From Tetradesmus obliquus (Eukaryota; Chlorophyta; Chlorophyceae; Sphaeropleales; Scenedesmaceae), in the NCBI GenBank assembly GCA_030272155.1, contig CP126200.1:2480001-2544000 (forward strand): a DNA stretch of 64,000 bases, given 5' to 3'. The notes under the pieces are model-generated. The model was not told the origin of the DNA and made no database searches. It worked only from the letters and a program-made list of their open reading frames with translations. Below are positions 1 through 14,400 of the stretch, in pieces; position 1 is the first letter of the stretch; every line of letters starts with the position of its first letter. Made by a program: the position numbers and the translations under genes.

Positions 1-1916
1 TTGGCTGTATCTCACTTGCACAGGCTGGAGGTGGTTGATGGTTGTGCCGGCACTTTGTACCATGCTCCCACTTACAAGTGAGACCCTGCATTTTCATACT
101 ATGCTGTTCATATGCACGAGGAGGATGGTGCAGCAGCCATGCAAGACAAGCTTGTGATGGCATGCAGTGGCTCAGAGGCCTGGTTCATGCGATACAGCAA
201 CATGTCGGCTTCCGTGAGGGAAGAGTAGCACATGCACTGCAAGTGTGCACCGCTGCTGCATGCCGCCTGCTGCACAAGCAGTGCAGGACGTTTAAATTTT
301 CATTTGGGGTGCACTTACATATATGCATGCTTCAGTGCTGGATAGCACGTGGAGTGTGCCGTGGGTGCACCTGGTGTGTGTCTGTCACCAGCAAGGGGTA
401 TGTGTCAGTGCGTGTGGAGTGCAGGGGGCTTTGGGGGCGTGTGCGTCAGTACCGCATGCGATAATTGTTCATAGGCTGGCAGCTGCTGCAGCTGCTGGCA
501 CATTCAAGTGCCTCACCAATTGCAGTGCAGCACCGTGCTGCACAGCTGGCAGCTGTGTACTGCTGCTGCTGCAGCAGCACATATGCTGTACATGTACAGC
601 GGTTCAGAGGCACCTCCTAGGCCTGCCTTTTAGCGTGTGCTGTGTGTGTTTGTGAGCAAGCAGGCAGCACCATGTAATATGGCTTGATCAGGCCCATCGT
701 GTCATATAACATGTACTTTGGAGAGCCTCACGAACTGCAGTGCAGCCTATAGGCTGCAAGCAGCTAGTTGTCTGCTGCACAGGTGATCGTCAGCTGGAAG
801 TTCCAGCTGTCTGCAATGCACCTGGAGCGGTGGAGGCTCCTTGTCAATATTTAAGCAACTGAGGTCAGTAACTCAAGGTAACACCAGGGCATTGCAACAG
901 TACTCCTTTGGCAAAAGGCGTTCTGCCTCGGCAGGGCTGCCTGCTGCTGCCTCACCGCAGCTGCCCAGTACACGCACTGCAGACTTCGGTGTGCATTTTA
1001 AATAGATATCTGTAGTTGTCGTTATAGTATTCAATTCATACGCAAATCGCACACACTGTCGAATATGCGTTCACAGATGTTTCACCACGGAGGGGTGAGG
1101 GGCAGAAGGAACAGGTTCGTGGGGACGGCCGCGAACTCCTGAAAGGCAGCGACAAAACAGCTTTTTGTATACGTTAAACACTATAATCAACCGCAAAACG
1201 GTATTGGGAGCGAAACAAAGACGGTGACAGCAGTTCACGCAGATGTTCACCAAACTTGTGAACCTCACAACCCTTGATGAACTATTTGCGACGGCTTTGT
1301 GAAGTCCCTGTCGCCAGAGTGGTATGCATACCTAGTCATGCCACCGGTGTTGATATTTTCACCTGGTGTATCAGGACACCAGGCCGGCAGCGCTTGACCC
1401 GCCATCATGGCATGCGTGTGACTCAAAGCTGCTTGGGAGGACTGGAAGCTGGGAAGGTCGAGCCAGGTTGCCCACAGGTGCACAACGGGTGCCCACTAAC
1501 GGCACCTACCTCACACATAAATACTGTAAAAACAGTGTAGTTGCATCATCTCCAAAGGAGGATTGATCGTGACACATGTGGGGTGTGAAGAGTTGGCGAA
1601 AAGCACCATGAGATGCGTGGGTCTGGGTGGGGGAGGCTTCAACCAGTGCACGTCAGACGCATCAAACTAAGACTAATATATTAACACGTTCTACATATTG
1701 TTTATTTCATGCACGACCAGAATTCTCAAGCGTGTGCACCCTTCAGCAGGCCCTACTGGACGCTCTGGGATGTTCCCCGACTTACAACTCGTCAACATAC
1801 AGTTTAGTGTACATTTAAGTTACTAACATCACTATGTGTAGACGGTCGTGTTTTCTGGACAGAGCCCCTGACCGGGTGGTGGTGCTGAGTGCATCGGGAG
1901 CAGACTACCGCAGTTG
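1..1916. other. No recognisable gene; low-complexity flank
   Basis: Open frames here (for example 42-464 and 323-655 on the plus strand) are short, Cys/His-rich by composition and resemble no family I know. They lack the splice-phase pattern seen in the neighbouring gene. The stretch includes CTG/CAG-rich patches and an AT-richer part around 1000-1070 and 1660-1700. It may hold the promoter and 5' leader of the Cys-rich gene that starts at 1917, or the end of an upstream gene outside the window. I see no tRNA and no clear repeat. Confidence 0.5.
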
Positions 1917-2858
1917 ATGCTGAATCAAATCCAGTGGACCCTTCTTGTAGCACTCGCTGGCGTCATCTGCCTGCCTTCAACCTCAGCAACAGGTGTGGGT
2001 CTCAAACACTAGCCACTGGCCGTGCAGTTTTTGCTGCGCCCACGTGCGTATGCTCCGCACTGTACGCTGAGATGCAACCAATTATCGACAATCTTCTGCA
2101 TGATGCAGCCACTGCGCCGTGCCTGTGGTGTAGCTGTAGCAGCTTATGCAGCACCGCAGCGGCGGCAGCAGCAGGACAGCTAAAGAACAGCAAGCAGAGC
2201 TGCTGCTGGTGAAACTGGCCTCATTGACTTTGATACCACATCTGCCATGTCATTGTACGGTTTCTTGCATTTAGTATCACGGAGGGAGCTCGCACAAGCT
2301 TCGGGGGCTTGCGCAGGCCTGCTGGCCTGCGCACCAGGCGCATGCATCAGTTCCCGCAGGGGGCCGCAGTGCACGCAGTGCCTGCCTGGCTTTGTGCCAG
2401 CACCCAACCGCACACGATGTGGTAGGTGGATGACAAGTCAAACAGAAGCAGCAGCAACAGATACTGCAGCAGCAGCAGCAGCAGGGCAGCAGTTGGGCAG
2501 CATGTCAGCACAATGTGCGAGCAGATAGCTTTCCAGCGCCTCACAGAGTGCGGTGCAGCACGTAGCTACGATGTATTTATCACAAGTTCAAAAAGCACTG
2601 CGGTGCACCAGCAGCAGTGAGGCATGGCGAGGCTGACATTCAGCAGCAGCAGCAGCAGCAGCAGCAGCATTGCGGCAGGGCGAGGCTGGCACGCAGCGCA
2701 GCAGCAGCAGGCTGCAAGGCTTGCTAGCAGCAGGTCGCACAGCCAAGTTACCAATTCCGCAGCGTCCTAGTGTGCAGCTGCATGGTCGTGCTTAAAGCTG
2801 GCAGGGGCGGCTCAAGCTAGCGGCAACTGCGCGCCATGGAGCGACAACACAGCCCAAA

Positions 2859-2920
<62 letters not shown>

Positions 2921-3456
2921 ATGTTCTGTAGGCTGCCCTGCAGGCACCTACCTGCTGTCACCTGGCTCAGGCTGCGGGCCATGCCCCATGAACAGCTTCT
3001 GCAGGCCAGCAGCAAACACCCCACAGCCTTGCCCTGGTGTGCTGGTGACAGCTAGGACAGGTGTCAGGTCGCTGGCGGGATGCGGTGAGCAGGCCAGCCA
3101 GCCGCACAGCAGCAGCTGGGCGCGTGGTTGTTGCTCTGGCATGCGCTTGCGCTGATGCACCACAGCAGAAGGAGCAGCTGTTGCTGATGGTGTGCCCGCA
3201 TACGCCGCATACGAACAGCAGCGGCAGCAGCAGCAGCTGATGCAGTGACTGCTGATAATACCTTGCACATGTGCAGCAGCAGCAGCAGCCGTAGCAGCTG
3301 CCATTATCTGCTGCACAGCAATTTCCATCATATTGCGCCTTTGCGCCTGCAACACTTTGCCCTGCAATCAAAAACACAGCTGCAGGTTTAACGTCTAGGC
3401 AGACACTGCTGTGGCACAGCAGTTCATGAACAGCTGCTGCTGCTGCCGCCGCCGCC

Positions 3457-3518
<62 letters not shown>

Positions 3519-4757
3519 AGTGAACCCGCCTGGCTTCAGGTATGTGCCAGGCTCAGCACAGCCCTCGGCGCGTCCCTGCGAGATCAACACCTTCTCGCTA
3601 GGCCTGGCTGGCCAGACCAGCTGCACACCCTGCCCAGCAGGCACTGCCACAGACCCTGAGGCACCACTTGGGGAGCAGACAAACTCAAGCTCGTGCAGTG
3701 AGTGGAGCTGCATGGTGGATTAGGAATAGTTTAAACTCTTTTAAAAATTATACTTTATAATTGATTCACCAGTTCGCAAGGTGGTTTGCGAAGCATGGAG
3801 CTGCCCGCAGTGGCTGCTGGTATCCAGCAGCTTTGAGCCATGGAAGGAGGCATCGCAGCGAGACATCAGGCAGCTGCTGCAGCTTCAGAGTGTTTGCAAA
3901 AGGCACAAGCAACGTGCTGCTGCTGCTGCTGCCTGCTGCTGTCTGGTTGCTTGCTGCAGGGGCGCCGCCGGGCTTTTTCTTTACTGGTGATGGCGTGTAC
4001 CCTTGTGCTGCTGGCAGCTTCAAGGCAGGATACACAGGACACAACGTTAGGTGCACCACCTGCAAAGCAGCAGGGCGGCTGGGCTTCACGACTGCTGCTG
4101 CAATGGCAACTTCAGAGCTCAGTTGCACTGGTGAGTACCAATGAATGAATAATTGAGCTACGCGTGGTGTGTTCAAACTTGACACCTGCGTAATTTAAGG
4201 AAGGGGGCGTGTGTGGCGATGAGGATACCTCATGCGCCTCCACGCCTACCATAGTAGCACAGCTGTGGACAAGCACCACATTGGGTGTAGGAGCATGCAT
4301 TGCTGTGTGTCAACAGTGGTGCAAGAACCCAAGTAACTCTCCCCTCTCATTGATGTGCAGCCTCAGCAGTTCCGGTTGTGCAGGGGCATGTTGCTTGCAA
4401 ATCATCGCCGCTGTGGTATTGTTGTCATTGCAATAACACTTGCGTAACGCGTAACACTTCACCATCAGATGCCTCCCCACCTGCCTCAAACATCCGTTGC
4501 TGCTGCATGATGTGCCGCTCACTGCCTGCAGCGCTCAAGCCAGGCTATGCACCAGTGATAAGAGGCGTCACGCAGCTCGCCAGCGTCTCTGTTACCTCTA
4601 TATCACTGGGGTCCCTCACAGCCCGGCTGTGCCCGCATGACCACTGGTGTCCGGGCGGGGAAGCGGCAGGGCAAGGCTACGCTAGGCCATGCCCAGATGG
4701 CACGATGACACAAGACACAGGAGCCACGAGCCCAGAGCAATGCGGTGAGCCTTGGTG

Positions 4758-4799
<42 letters not shown>

Positions 4800-5934
4800 C
4801 AGATGCTGGCAGTGTGGGCTGGGCCCTGCAAGCTGCAGCTGTTGCAGCGCAAACCTTGGCGGGATACAGTTCCCAGCCTCTGCCTGCCGTTTACCAGCTC
4901 CACGAGACTGCTGTCAGCAGTAGAACAGCAGCCGTGTGATAAGGCGTGACATCTTCGCCTGTATGTGCCTGAACCTGCGGACTGTGCTGTGTTCTCGCAG
5001 TGGCTCCGCCCGGCTATCGCTTCGACGCCACCACTGAGACAGCAGTTGAATGCAACAACGGCTTCTTCAGCAGCGGATGGGACAGGGCTGAATCCTGCAC
5101 ACCCTGCGGGGTCAACCCTGCAGCAAGCGATGATGCTGTCGGCTGGCACTCAGAGGGCATGCTGCGGCTGCCTGTGAGGGACCCCAACAACGGCTTGCCT
5201 ATGCGCTGGCTCTCTGTGCGCGGCAATGCAACCAGCTGCTGTGAGTTGGATGCTGTTGATACACGACACGTGTACTGCTGCCACATGTGTGCATACTGTC
5301 AGCGCACTTGTGCTGCTGCTGTCAATGCACTTGTACTGCTGCTGTTATTCTACAGTAAGTGTGCTACACCATACTGGCAGGTGCATGCTTGCTTTGTCAG
5401 CCCCTCCCTGTCTCATGGGTGCTTCCTCACAGTGGTCCTGGTTTTGCTGTGTCCATGAGTCCTCTCATATTATATTATTATTTATTGGTTTGACGGTGTG
5501 CCATGGCTGCCCTGCCCTGCTTGCAGTTATTCGCAGGGGCATGGGCATACTGATCTCCACAAACGGCGGCTTGAGAGCTGTTGCCTGCCCAGCAAACTTC
5601 CACGGTGCGCATGCGACTGACCCAGCCAGGGCATTGTGACAGATGCAACAGGAGCACCTACCTGTTGAAACATGCAGCGGCAAGCGCGGACTGTTCACAG
5701 CATGATGGGCACAGGCGGTGACAGGATTGCACCTCAAAACAAGCTCCTTGCTGCTTTCCTGTGGCAGTGCCGCTGGCAGCAACAAATGAGTGTAGTAACC
5801 TCGGCATCATGGCTACTTGATCACCGTGCTGAGCATCATTACGTGCTACATTAGGTCGGCAGCTTGCAGTACTTGCAGCACACATACATTATGCATGGCC
5901 CTCACTCCCTTAAAACAGCATGACAGCTGACTGC

Positions 5935-5987
<53 letters not shown>

Positions 5988-8900
5988 AGGCACCCCAGAG
6001 GAGAAGCGATTCGGGCTCAGGCTTCTGAGCTGCACTGCCTGCCCTGTTGGACAAGGTGGGCAGGGGGTGTTGCTAGGTAGAGTGGCCGGCAAATTCTGCA
6101 GCAGCAGTCGTTATGGCGCCTAGGACTCAAGACGACTGTCAGCACAAGAGCTGCACACCTCGTCTGCCCTGCCTGCTGTCAGCTATTCTTGGCAGTCATC
6201 TGATCAGCTTTTCAACTGTTCGTCTCTGCTACAAGCATGTGACTGTGCTACAAATGTGTATGATTTTGGCCTGCTCCTGGCTGCTGCAGTGACAAGCTGT
6301 GAAGGAGTCAGCAACCAAGCTGCTTGCGAAGCAAACCTGTCACAGTACCGAGCAACCTACACGGACCTGCCAGCTGGCCCAGTGGCCGCATACTTTGACC
6401 GGAGGGCGTGTGTGCACCTGCCTGGCTTTGCATGGGTGACAGCATCCAGCAGCAACCGGTCTTTTGTGACGTCTGGGAAGTGCCCGGATGGGTGGTATAG
6501 CTCAGGTGCGTGTTAAAACGAGCGTCACTGCTTAGTATGTTGGATGTGTCAAACATCCTGTGTATGGAAGCAACCAGAGTATTGCAGTCGCTGCTTGTTG
6601 CTTCTGCACCGTGTTTGACAGTTGCTAGAGGGCATGTCTCTGGCTGTTTGCTTGCATTTACTGGTTGCAGTTCCCTGCGCAAGTAGCTTGCCAAAACTCT
6701 TGCCTGTGGTGCAGAACACATGGCGCAGTGCTATGCGTTGCAGCGCTTTTGGCTTGATATTACCATAATGTGGCTGCTGCTGCTGTTGCTGCTGTTTCGC
6801 AGGAGGCACCAATGGCACCTGCACCGCCTGCCCTGACAACCTAATGACGGGCACGGAAGGGGCAGCAGCGCAGGCCGAGTGCGGTGAGTGCTGTGGCTGA
6901 CATGCCTGCTTGCCATCCCACTGCCTATCCTTTTTGTTCTTCAGGCGTGTTTAGTATGTTCTGCCTGTCCTGCAACTCATGTCTGGCATCAGCAACACAA
7001 TTCCCAAGTCACTGTCTTGGCATGCATTGTAGCAGCACTATTCCGCCCATTTGGCGCAATGGCCAGCTTCATCAGATTGCAGCAAGTGCAAAAGGCTTTT
7101 TAACTCGTATAAGTTAGATCAGCTGCTGCAGCTCCTATATTCAACCATCTTCATTGCTGTGTTGCTTGCAGTCGCCCAGCCCGGCTTTAGCTATGTGAGC
7201 TCTTCTGTAGCAGGGGTGACATGCCCAGATGGTACGTTTGCAGAGGGGTACAGCATCAGGAGCAGCTGCACAGCCTGCGGCGCTGGCACAGGCTGGCGGT
7301 CAACGCCAATGTTTGACTTGGTCAAACCTAATCCGATAACCGGAGCGTTGCGAACCATCAAAGTCCGCGGAAACTCTTCATCGTGCTGTGAGTGCTGCCA
7401 AGCGGAGGTTTCGGCAGCAGCACCTAAGTTGCGATCAGGCATATGTGAGGTACACAAGGGTATGTCGCGTTCTGCATTGACCTGTTGACCTTCCAGCATT
7501 GACCTATGCATGCTGGTGTTGCTGTTTCAAATGAATTCTGGCACACTGACCAGCTTCCTTGCTTCCTTCTGCTACAATGTATGTGTTGCATGCCAAACAG
7601 GGGTACCGCCCGGAGTGGGCACTTACAGCAACAGCGGTGTTATAACAGTTGAAGTGTGCAACAGCACTTCATATGACGCCAGCAACAGCATTGCATGGGG
7701 ATTACAGCCACGCCCCTGCACCCGCTGTCCCACCAACATGGTCACGAGCTGCAGCTCAGTTGCCAACGCAACCCAAAGAGCTGCATGCGAAGCAGACTTG
7801 GCACTGTACAGAAATGCCGTATCAGGCGGTTTTGTCAGCAGATCAGCGTGCAAAACCCTCCCAGGGTTTGGCTGGTCTGGCGGGGCTGCTGCCGTGCTGT
7901 GTGGAATTGGATCTTTCAGCACTGGCGGCCACAACAGCAGCTGCACGTCATGCAACAACGAGCCGGCAAACTTTCTGCAGACTGCGGGAATGACGGCAGC
8001 GGCCCAGTGCCTCAATTGTGGCAGCTTTGGGCTTGTCCTGGCGGCTGATGTATCAACGTGTGGTGAGCAACCGCAAAAAAATCATCTGCAGCGTGGCGTA
8101 GCAAAATGTTGCGCCCTGCCGCCGCTATGCATCGCTGCAAACATTTCCTGCGCATGCAATTTGCCTGCAACAGCAAGTCCTTCAACGTGCGCTGTGTCTG
8201 ACTGACGAGCTGGACTGTTGGCTGCTGCTGCTGCTGTTGCTGTTGCTGCTGCTGCTGGGATGCTTTGGCAGAGCTGCCTGTGGGGAGCGTCGGCACAAGT
8301 AACGGTGGCACAACCACCCACCTCACAGCAGTCAATGTGAGCACCCTGACAGGCATAACAGACTGTCCTGACAGCTACTACTGCCCTGGGGGCAGCCCTG
8401 TTGGGGCTGGAGTGCCTCAGGCGTGCCCTGCAGGCATCGCTGTGCAGGCACCGCCTGGCACCTCAAGAAGCGCTTGCAACTGTGAGTCTTGAGCTACAAC
8501 ATGAGTTGTGCATGCGCTACACAATTGTGGTATAAAGCCAGGCAGACACACCAACTACGGTGTGGTGCAGCTGCCCCTGAGCTGCTTCTTCTGCTTTGCA
8601 GGCGAACTGGGTTTTTTCCGCATGCAGCTGTCCTGCTGAGTCCCCACTGTATTGCGCCCCACAGACTTGCTCATGTTCAACTGCTGCAGCAGCACGGTTT
8701 CGCCCCTACCAAGCTGTGTAACCACTGCTGCTGCTGCCCCTGCTCCTGCTTTGCCGTATTGCATGCACCCTTTCACTGCTCTTCGTATCATCTGCAGTGA
8801 TCCAAGCCGGCCGCGCTCCCGTGAACGCCATAGCTGCGCTACTGAGCGGCACAAGCTACAGCATCCTGCAAGTTGCAGCAACTGTGGCTTGCCCAGTGGG

Positions 8901-11426
8901 ATGGGCTTGTCCTGGTGGCACCATCCCAAGCAGTGCAACCCCTGTGGCATGTCCATATGCACCTGAGCTTACCACTGCGGGCACAGGCTCCACCAGCCTC
9001 CTACAATGCGACAGTGAGTGCACCAGATGCGCCAGAGAAAAGCGTGCTGCATGTAATCACTGAAGCCAGCGGGGATGAGGCATAGCATGCAAGGCGTGGT
9101 GGAAAGGGTCCTGCTATGGCCCGTTTCCATATGTGGTGTTGTTTTGGTCTGCCTCCATCCAGTTCTGTCGCTGTGTCTTGCCGTCCAGATTTGCTAGTGT
9201 TGCTGCCATCTAAGATCGCCACTGCCTGTTATTTAGTTACATGACGTCTGTCCTTTGTTGTCTGCAGCCATCCAGGCAACGCGTTGCGCACCTGTGGGCT
9301 CGTCCGGGCCCATCGCCACAGCCATTGCATGTGTGTCTCCATCTGCACTCCACTGCCTGCTTACAATCCTTGCTGCCCTTGTCTGTTTCCATCTATTGCT
9401 GCGCCTGCCCACAGCCATACAGGCAGGGTACACACCTGTTGGATCGTCAGGGCCCATCCTGACAGCCATTCTGCCATCCGATGTTGGTGTTAACAATGTT
9501 GTTGCCATCTAAGAGTGTCCCTGCCTGTTGTCTCACAATGTGTTCAATATCTGCAGCCATCCAGGCAGGGTACACGCCTGTGGGCTCATCTGGGTCAATC
9601 CAGACAGCCATTGCATGTGTGTCAATATCTGCACTCCACTGTCTGCTTACAGACCTCACTGCCCTTGTCTATTTCCAACTGTTGCTGCGCCTGCCCACAG
9701 CCATACAGGCAGGATACACGCCTGTTGGCTCATCTGGGCCCATCCTGACAGCCATTGCCACTGTAGCAGGCATCACAGGGACTGCGGCGTGCCCACAGGA
9801 CTTCTACTGCCAGGTGCGTGGTGCATTGTGTTTGTTGTGCATATGCAGGGAATGCTGCGGGTTGTGTGTGCTGTGCCTGTACTACAGGCCTACAGTGTAG
9901 GCAACTGAGCGTCACAGAACATGTGCAGACGGAAGTAATGAGTGTTTGCAGCTGCCCCCAATGTTGCTGTGCTCAGCGTTGCACGATATAAGCCGGCCAG
10001 TCACGCCACACACATCAACTCTGGTCAACGTTAGGGCTCTAGGCATACTTCCTCCTTGCATGTCAGCCTGCAGCAAGAGCCTGTGGACGTGAGTCTGAAG
10101 CAAACCGCTCCTAACTTGTTGTATGCATCTGCCTGCCGGAACATCTTCTTTTGTTGCACAGGGTGGCGTGGTAACTGGCAGCGCTACTGCCGTCTAAGTT
10201 GATGTTTGTATGTGCCTGCCGCGGCGTGTTTGCTGCAGGGTGGCGTGGTGACTGGCAGCCCTACTGCTGGCCCTGGCATTCCAGTACTTTGCCCGGGTGG
10301 CACAGGCACTGCTGGAGCTTCTGCAGCAAACACCGCGGAAAACAACTGCCGTGAGTGTAGTTTTTGCAGATACCTGTACTGCTGTTGGACAAAATCAAGC
10401 TTAGGCAGTAGCCAAGAGGTGTGAATGCCTCCTGCTGGCTGTTAGTGTGGTGGTGCCCGCCTGCTGCTATGTGCAGCAGTGACTCCTTTGTGTTGATGTA
10501 TCTGCTGTTGAATACATCTTGTCTATGCAGAGGCGCCGCCAGGCTATGCCTATGTGCCAGGCTCGGCACCATCTGCTGCAGCCTTTTTTGCTGATTGTCT
10601 TGACAAATCCTTACTGATGTGGCTGCTGTGCGACACAATGGTATGATTGCAGAAAACACAGCCAGGCTATGTCTATGTGCCAGGCTCGCCACCATCAGCA
10701 GCAGCCTTTTTGTCAACTGTTTTGACAAATCCTTACTGATGTGGCTGCTGTGCGACACAAATGTATGATTGCAGAGACACCGCCAGGCTATGCCTATGCG
10801 CCAGGCTCACCACCATCAGCAGCATACCCTTTTGTCGGTTGCTTTGACACATCCTCATTGATGTGTCTTCTGTGCCACACATATGTATGACTGCAGAGGC
10901 ACCACCAGGCTATGCCTATGTGCCAGGCTCGCCACCATCTGCTGCAGCCTGCCCTCAAGGGCAGTACAAGGCCGGTTACAACAAGCTGATGTCATGTGAC
11001 ACGTGCTCAGCGGGCCTGACAACCAGCAGCACAGGGTCAACCAGGGCGGATGACTGCAAGAGTAAGCCCTAAGGGACGAACACACGAGTAGTGTACATGT
11101 GGAGTGTTGATGGGATTATGTAATTGCAGCAGCATGCATTGTGGTCACTGGCAGTGTGCTGCACAAAAGACATGGTGTGCAGCATATGAACCGGAGCTTT
11201 CTATAGCATTCAGGAGGGTGAAGCCTTGTCAAACTAGTCATAAACATGTACAGCAGCATGCTCCACAGCACAAGCAGCACCATGCAGCAGGCCTGCAAGC
11301 GTGCCGATGTCGATCGTCGGTTCCTTGCCTCACCTGCTGCCTCTGGTATCACCTGCTGCTACCGCGCCCAGTCATTGCTGCTGGCTTGGCGCCTGTTATT
11401 GCGAGTGTCATCCAGTCTTCCCCAGT

Positions 11427-11466
<40 letters not shown>

Positions 11467-14400
11467 TGCAGTCATCGCTGCTGGCTTGGCGCCTGCCATT
11501 GCAAGTGTCATCCAGTCCTTCCCAGTTGCTGATGCTGCTGCTGCTGCTGCTGCTGCCGCTGCTGCTGCCGCTGCTGCTGCCGCCGCCTGCAGTCATTGCT
11601 GCTGGCTTGGCGCCTGTCATTGCAAGTGTCATCCAGTCCTCCCCAGTTGCTGATGCTGCTGTGAGCACAGTGACAACCACTCAGTGCCCTGCTGGCAGCA
11701 TCTGCATTGGTGGAGACATCACTACAGCCGCCGGCATACCCGTTGCCTGCAGTAGCTTGGTGGTTGGCCTGACAAGTGCAGCAGGCAGCGACAGTGCTGA
11801 CGATTGCAATCGTGAGTGCATTCACCAGCAACGGTGATCTTCTGCCACACCTGCTATACACCACAGGGCACATATCTCAGTTTGTAGGGCGTGTAGTGAT
11901 GATCTGCATGTTGGACCTTACTAATATCAGGTCATCTTGTTGTCTAAAACGCCTGCAGTTCTTACTTCACACACCAAAGTTAAGAAACAAGAAGTTCAGG
12001 TTTAACAGCTACTGAGTCAGTAAGCCTTTGTGGTGTGAGAGGGCTCACGTGTTATTGTTTCATGTGTTGGTGTTTGCAGTTACGCAGCCTGGGTATGGCT
12101 ACAGTGCTGGTCCGCCCGTCACTGCCACCCTGTGTGCTGCTGGCACCTTCAATGCTGGCAGCAACCAGCTGGCCTGCCAGAGCTGCCCCACCGGCTTCAC
12201 CACCAGCGGCGCGGGTGCAACCAGCAGTGCAGACTGCACCCGTGAGTGACGTGGTACCGTGCCGGTGTGTCTTATGCACATACGTTTGAAACGTTTTTTC
12301 GATTGGTAAGCATTGCGGTTCTAGGCAAATGCACGCATTTGCCTTGCAATGTCATGAGCATCATTTGGAGGTGACAGCCGGTACTGGCACAGACAACGAG
12401 TTTTTAAGCTTTGACAAACAAGCTTTGCTGCTTGTGTGTCTGCAGTGGCTGCCCCTGGGTACGGGTATAGTGCTGGCCCGCCTATTACAACCACTCAGTG
12501 TGCTGCTGGCACCTTCAATGCTGGCAGCAACCAGCTGGCCTGCCAGGCCTGCCCAACCGGCTTCACCACCAGCGGCGCGGGAGCAACCAGCAGTGCAGAC
12601 TGCACCCGTGAGTAGCGCGCAGCCTGTGTCTTATGTGTCTGCTGTACTGGACTGTTTTCTGCATCTTGTACGAAGCGTATGTACTACATTGCGAGGCCGT
12701 TGTGCAGCATCTGCTTTGCCAGGTTGTGCACATCATTGCACATTATTGCACGGCCAAGGTTTGGGCATGGTTCGACCTCCCACGCTTGCTGCTTGTGTGT
12801 CTGCAGTTGCGGCCGCTGGTTATGGCTACAGTGCTGGTCCGCCAGTCACTGCCACCCAGTGCGCTGCTGGCACCTACAATGCTGGCAGCAACCAGCTGGC
12901 CTGCCAGGCCTGCCCAGCTGGCTTCACCACCAGCGGCGCGGGAGCAACCAGCAGTGCAGACTGCACCCGTGAGTAGCGCACAGCCTGTATCTTATGTGTC
13001 TGCTGTACTGGACTGTTTTCTGCATCTTGTCCGAAGCGTATGTACTACATTGCGAGGCCGTTGTGCAGCATCTGCTTTGCCAGGCCATGCCCATCGCCGC
13101 ACCTGATCGCACGCCCAAGGTTTGGGGATGGTTCGACCACCCATGCTTGCTGCTTGTGTGTCTGCAGTTGCCGCACCTGGGTATGGCTACAGTGCTGGTC
13201 CACCCGTCACTGCCACTCAGTGCGCTGCTGGCACCTACAATGCCGGCAGCAACCAGCTGGCCTGCCAGGCCTGCCCAGCTGGCTTCACCACCAGTGGCGC
13301 AGGAGCAACCAGCAGTGCAGACTGCACACGTGAGTAGCACACTATTGCGCCTTGTGTGCTGCTTTTTTACTTGTAGGCCTTCATTCAATGCAGCCGCATT
13401 ACGTTCCTAGGCAAATGCACGCATCTGCGCCTTGGTATCATGAACATCACCTCGTGGTGACATTCGGTGACACCAAATTCAAGGTTATCTTGTGCATCGA
13501 CAAACATGTTTTGCCGCCTATGTGTCTGCAGTGGCCGCACCTGGGTATGGCTACAGTGCTGGCCCGCCCGTCACTGCCACTCAGTGCGCTGCTGGCACCT
13601 ACAATGCTGGCAGCAACCAGCTGGCCTGCCAGGCCTGCCCAGCTGGCTTCACCACCAGCGGCGCGGGAGCAACCAGCAGTGCAGACTGCACACGTAAGTA
13701 GCACGCATCCCGCGCCTTGTGTGTCTGCTGCTTTTTCTTGTCGGGATTTTTCATTGGATGCATCAGCATTGCGTTTCTAGACGAATGCACGCATCTCTGC
13801 CTTAATATCATGAACATCACCCCGTGGTAACGGCCGGTGGCAACAAAAGCAAGGTTCTTTTGTGCCTTGAACAATCACGCTTTTCCTGTGTGTCTGCAGT
13901 CGCTGCCGCTGGCTATGGCTACAGTGCTGGCCCGCCTGTCACTGCCACTCAGTGCACTGCTGGCACCTACAATGCTGGCAGCAACCAGCTGGCCTGCCAG
14001 GCCTGCCCAGCTGGCTTCACCACCAGCGGCGCGGGAGCAACCAGCAGTGCAGACTGCACCCGTGAGTAACACGCAACCTGTGCGTTGTGTGTCTGATGTA
14101 GCAGCTTGTTTTGTGGATCGCGCACAATGCATATGCCTCAAATTACAAAGTGTGTGCAGCATCATGCTTTCCCAGGTCATGCACAACACACCACATGATT
14201 GCGCGTCCATGGATTCTGCGCTTTGAACAACATACTTGTTGCTGTTGTGTCTGCAGTCGCTGCCGCTGGCTATGGCTACAGTGCGGGTCCGCCTGTCACT
14301 GCCACCCTGTGCGCTGCTGGCACCTACAACGCTGGCAGCAACCAGCTGGCCTGCCAGGCCTGCAGCACAGGTTTGACAACAATAAGCGCTGGAGCAACAA

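Noticed and set aside
2967..3713. 248-residue minus-strand open frame with poly-Ala
   Set aside because: Antisense of Cys-module exons and a (CTG)n tract; the sense strand has the conserved modules and splice sites.
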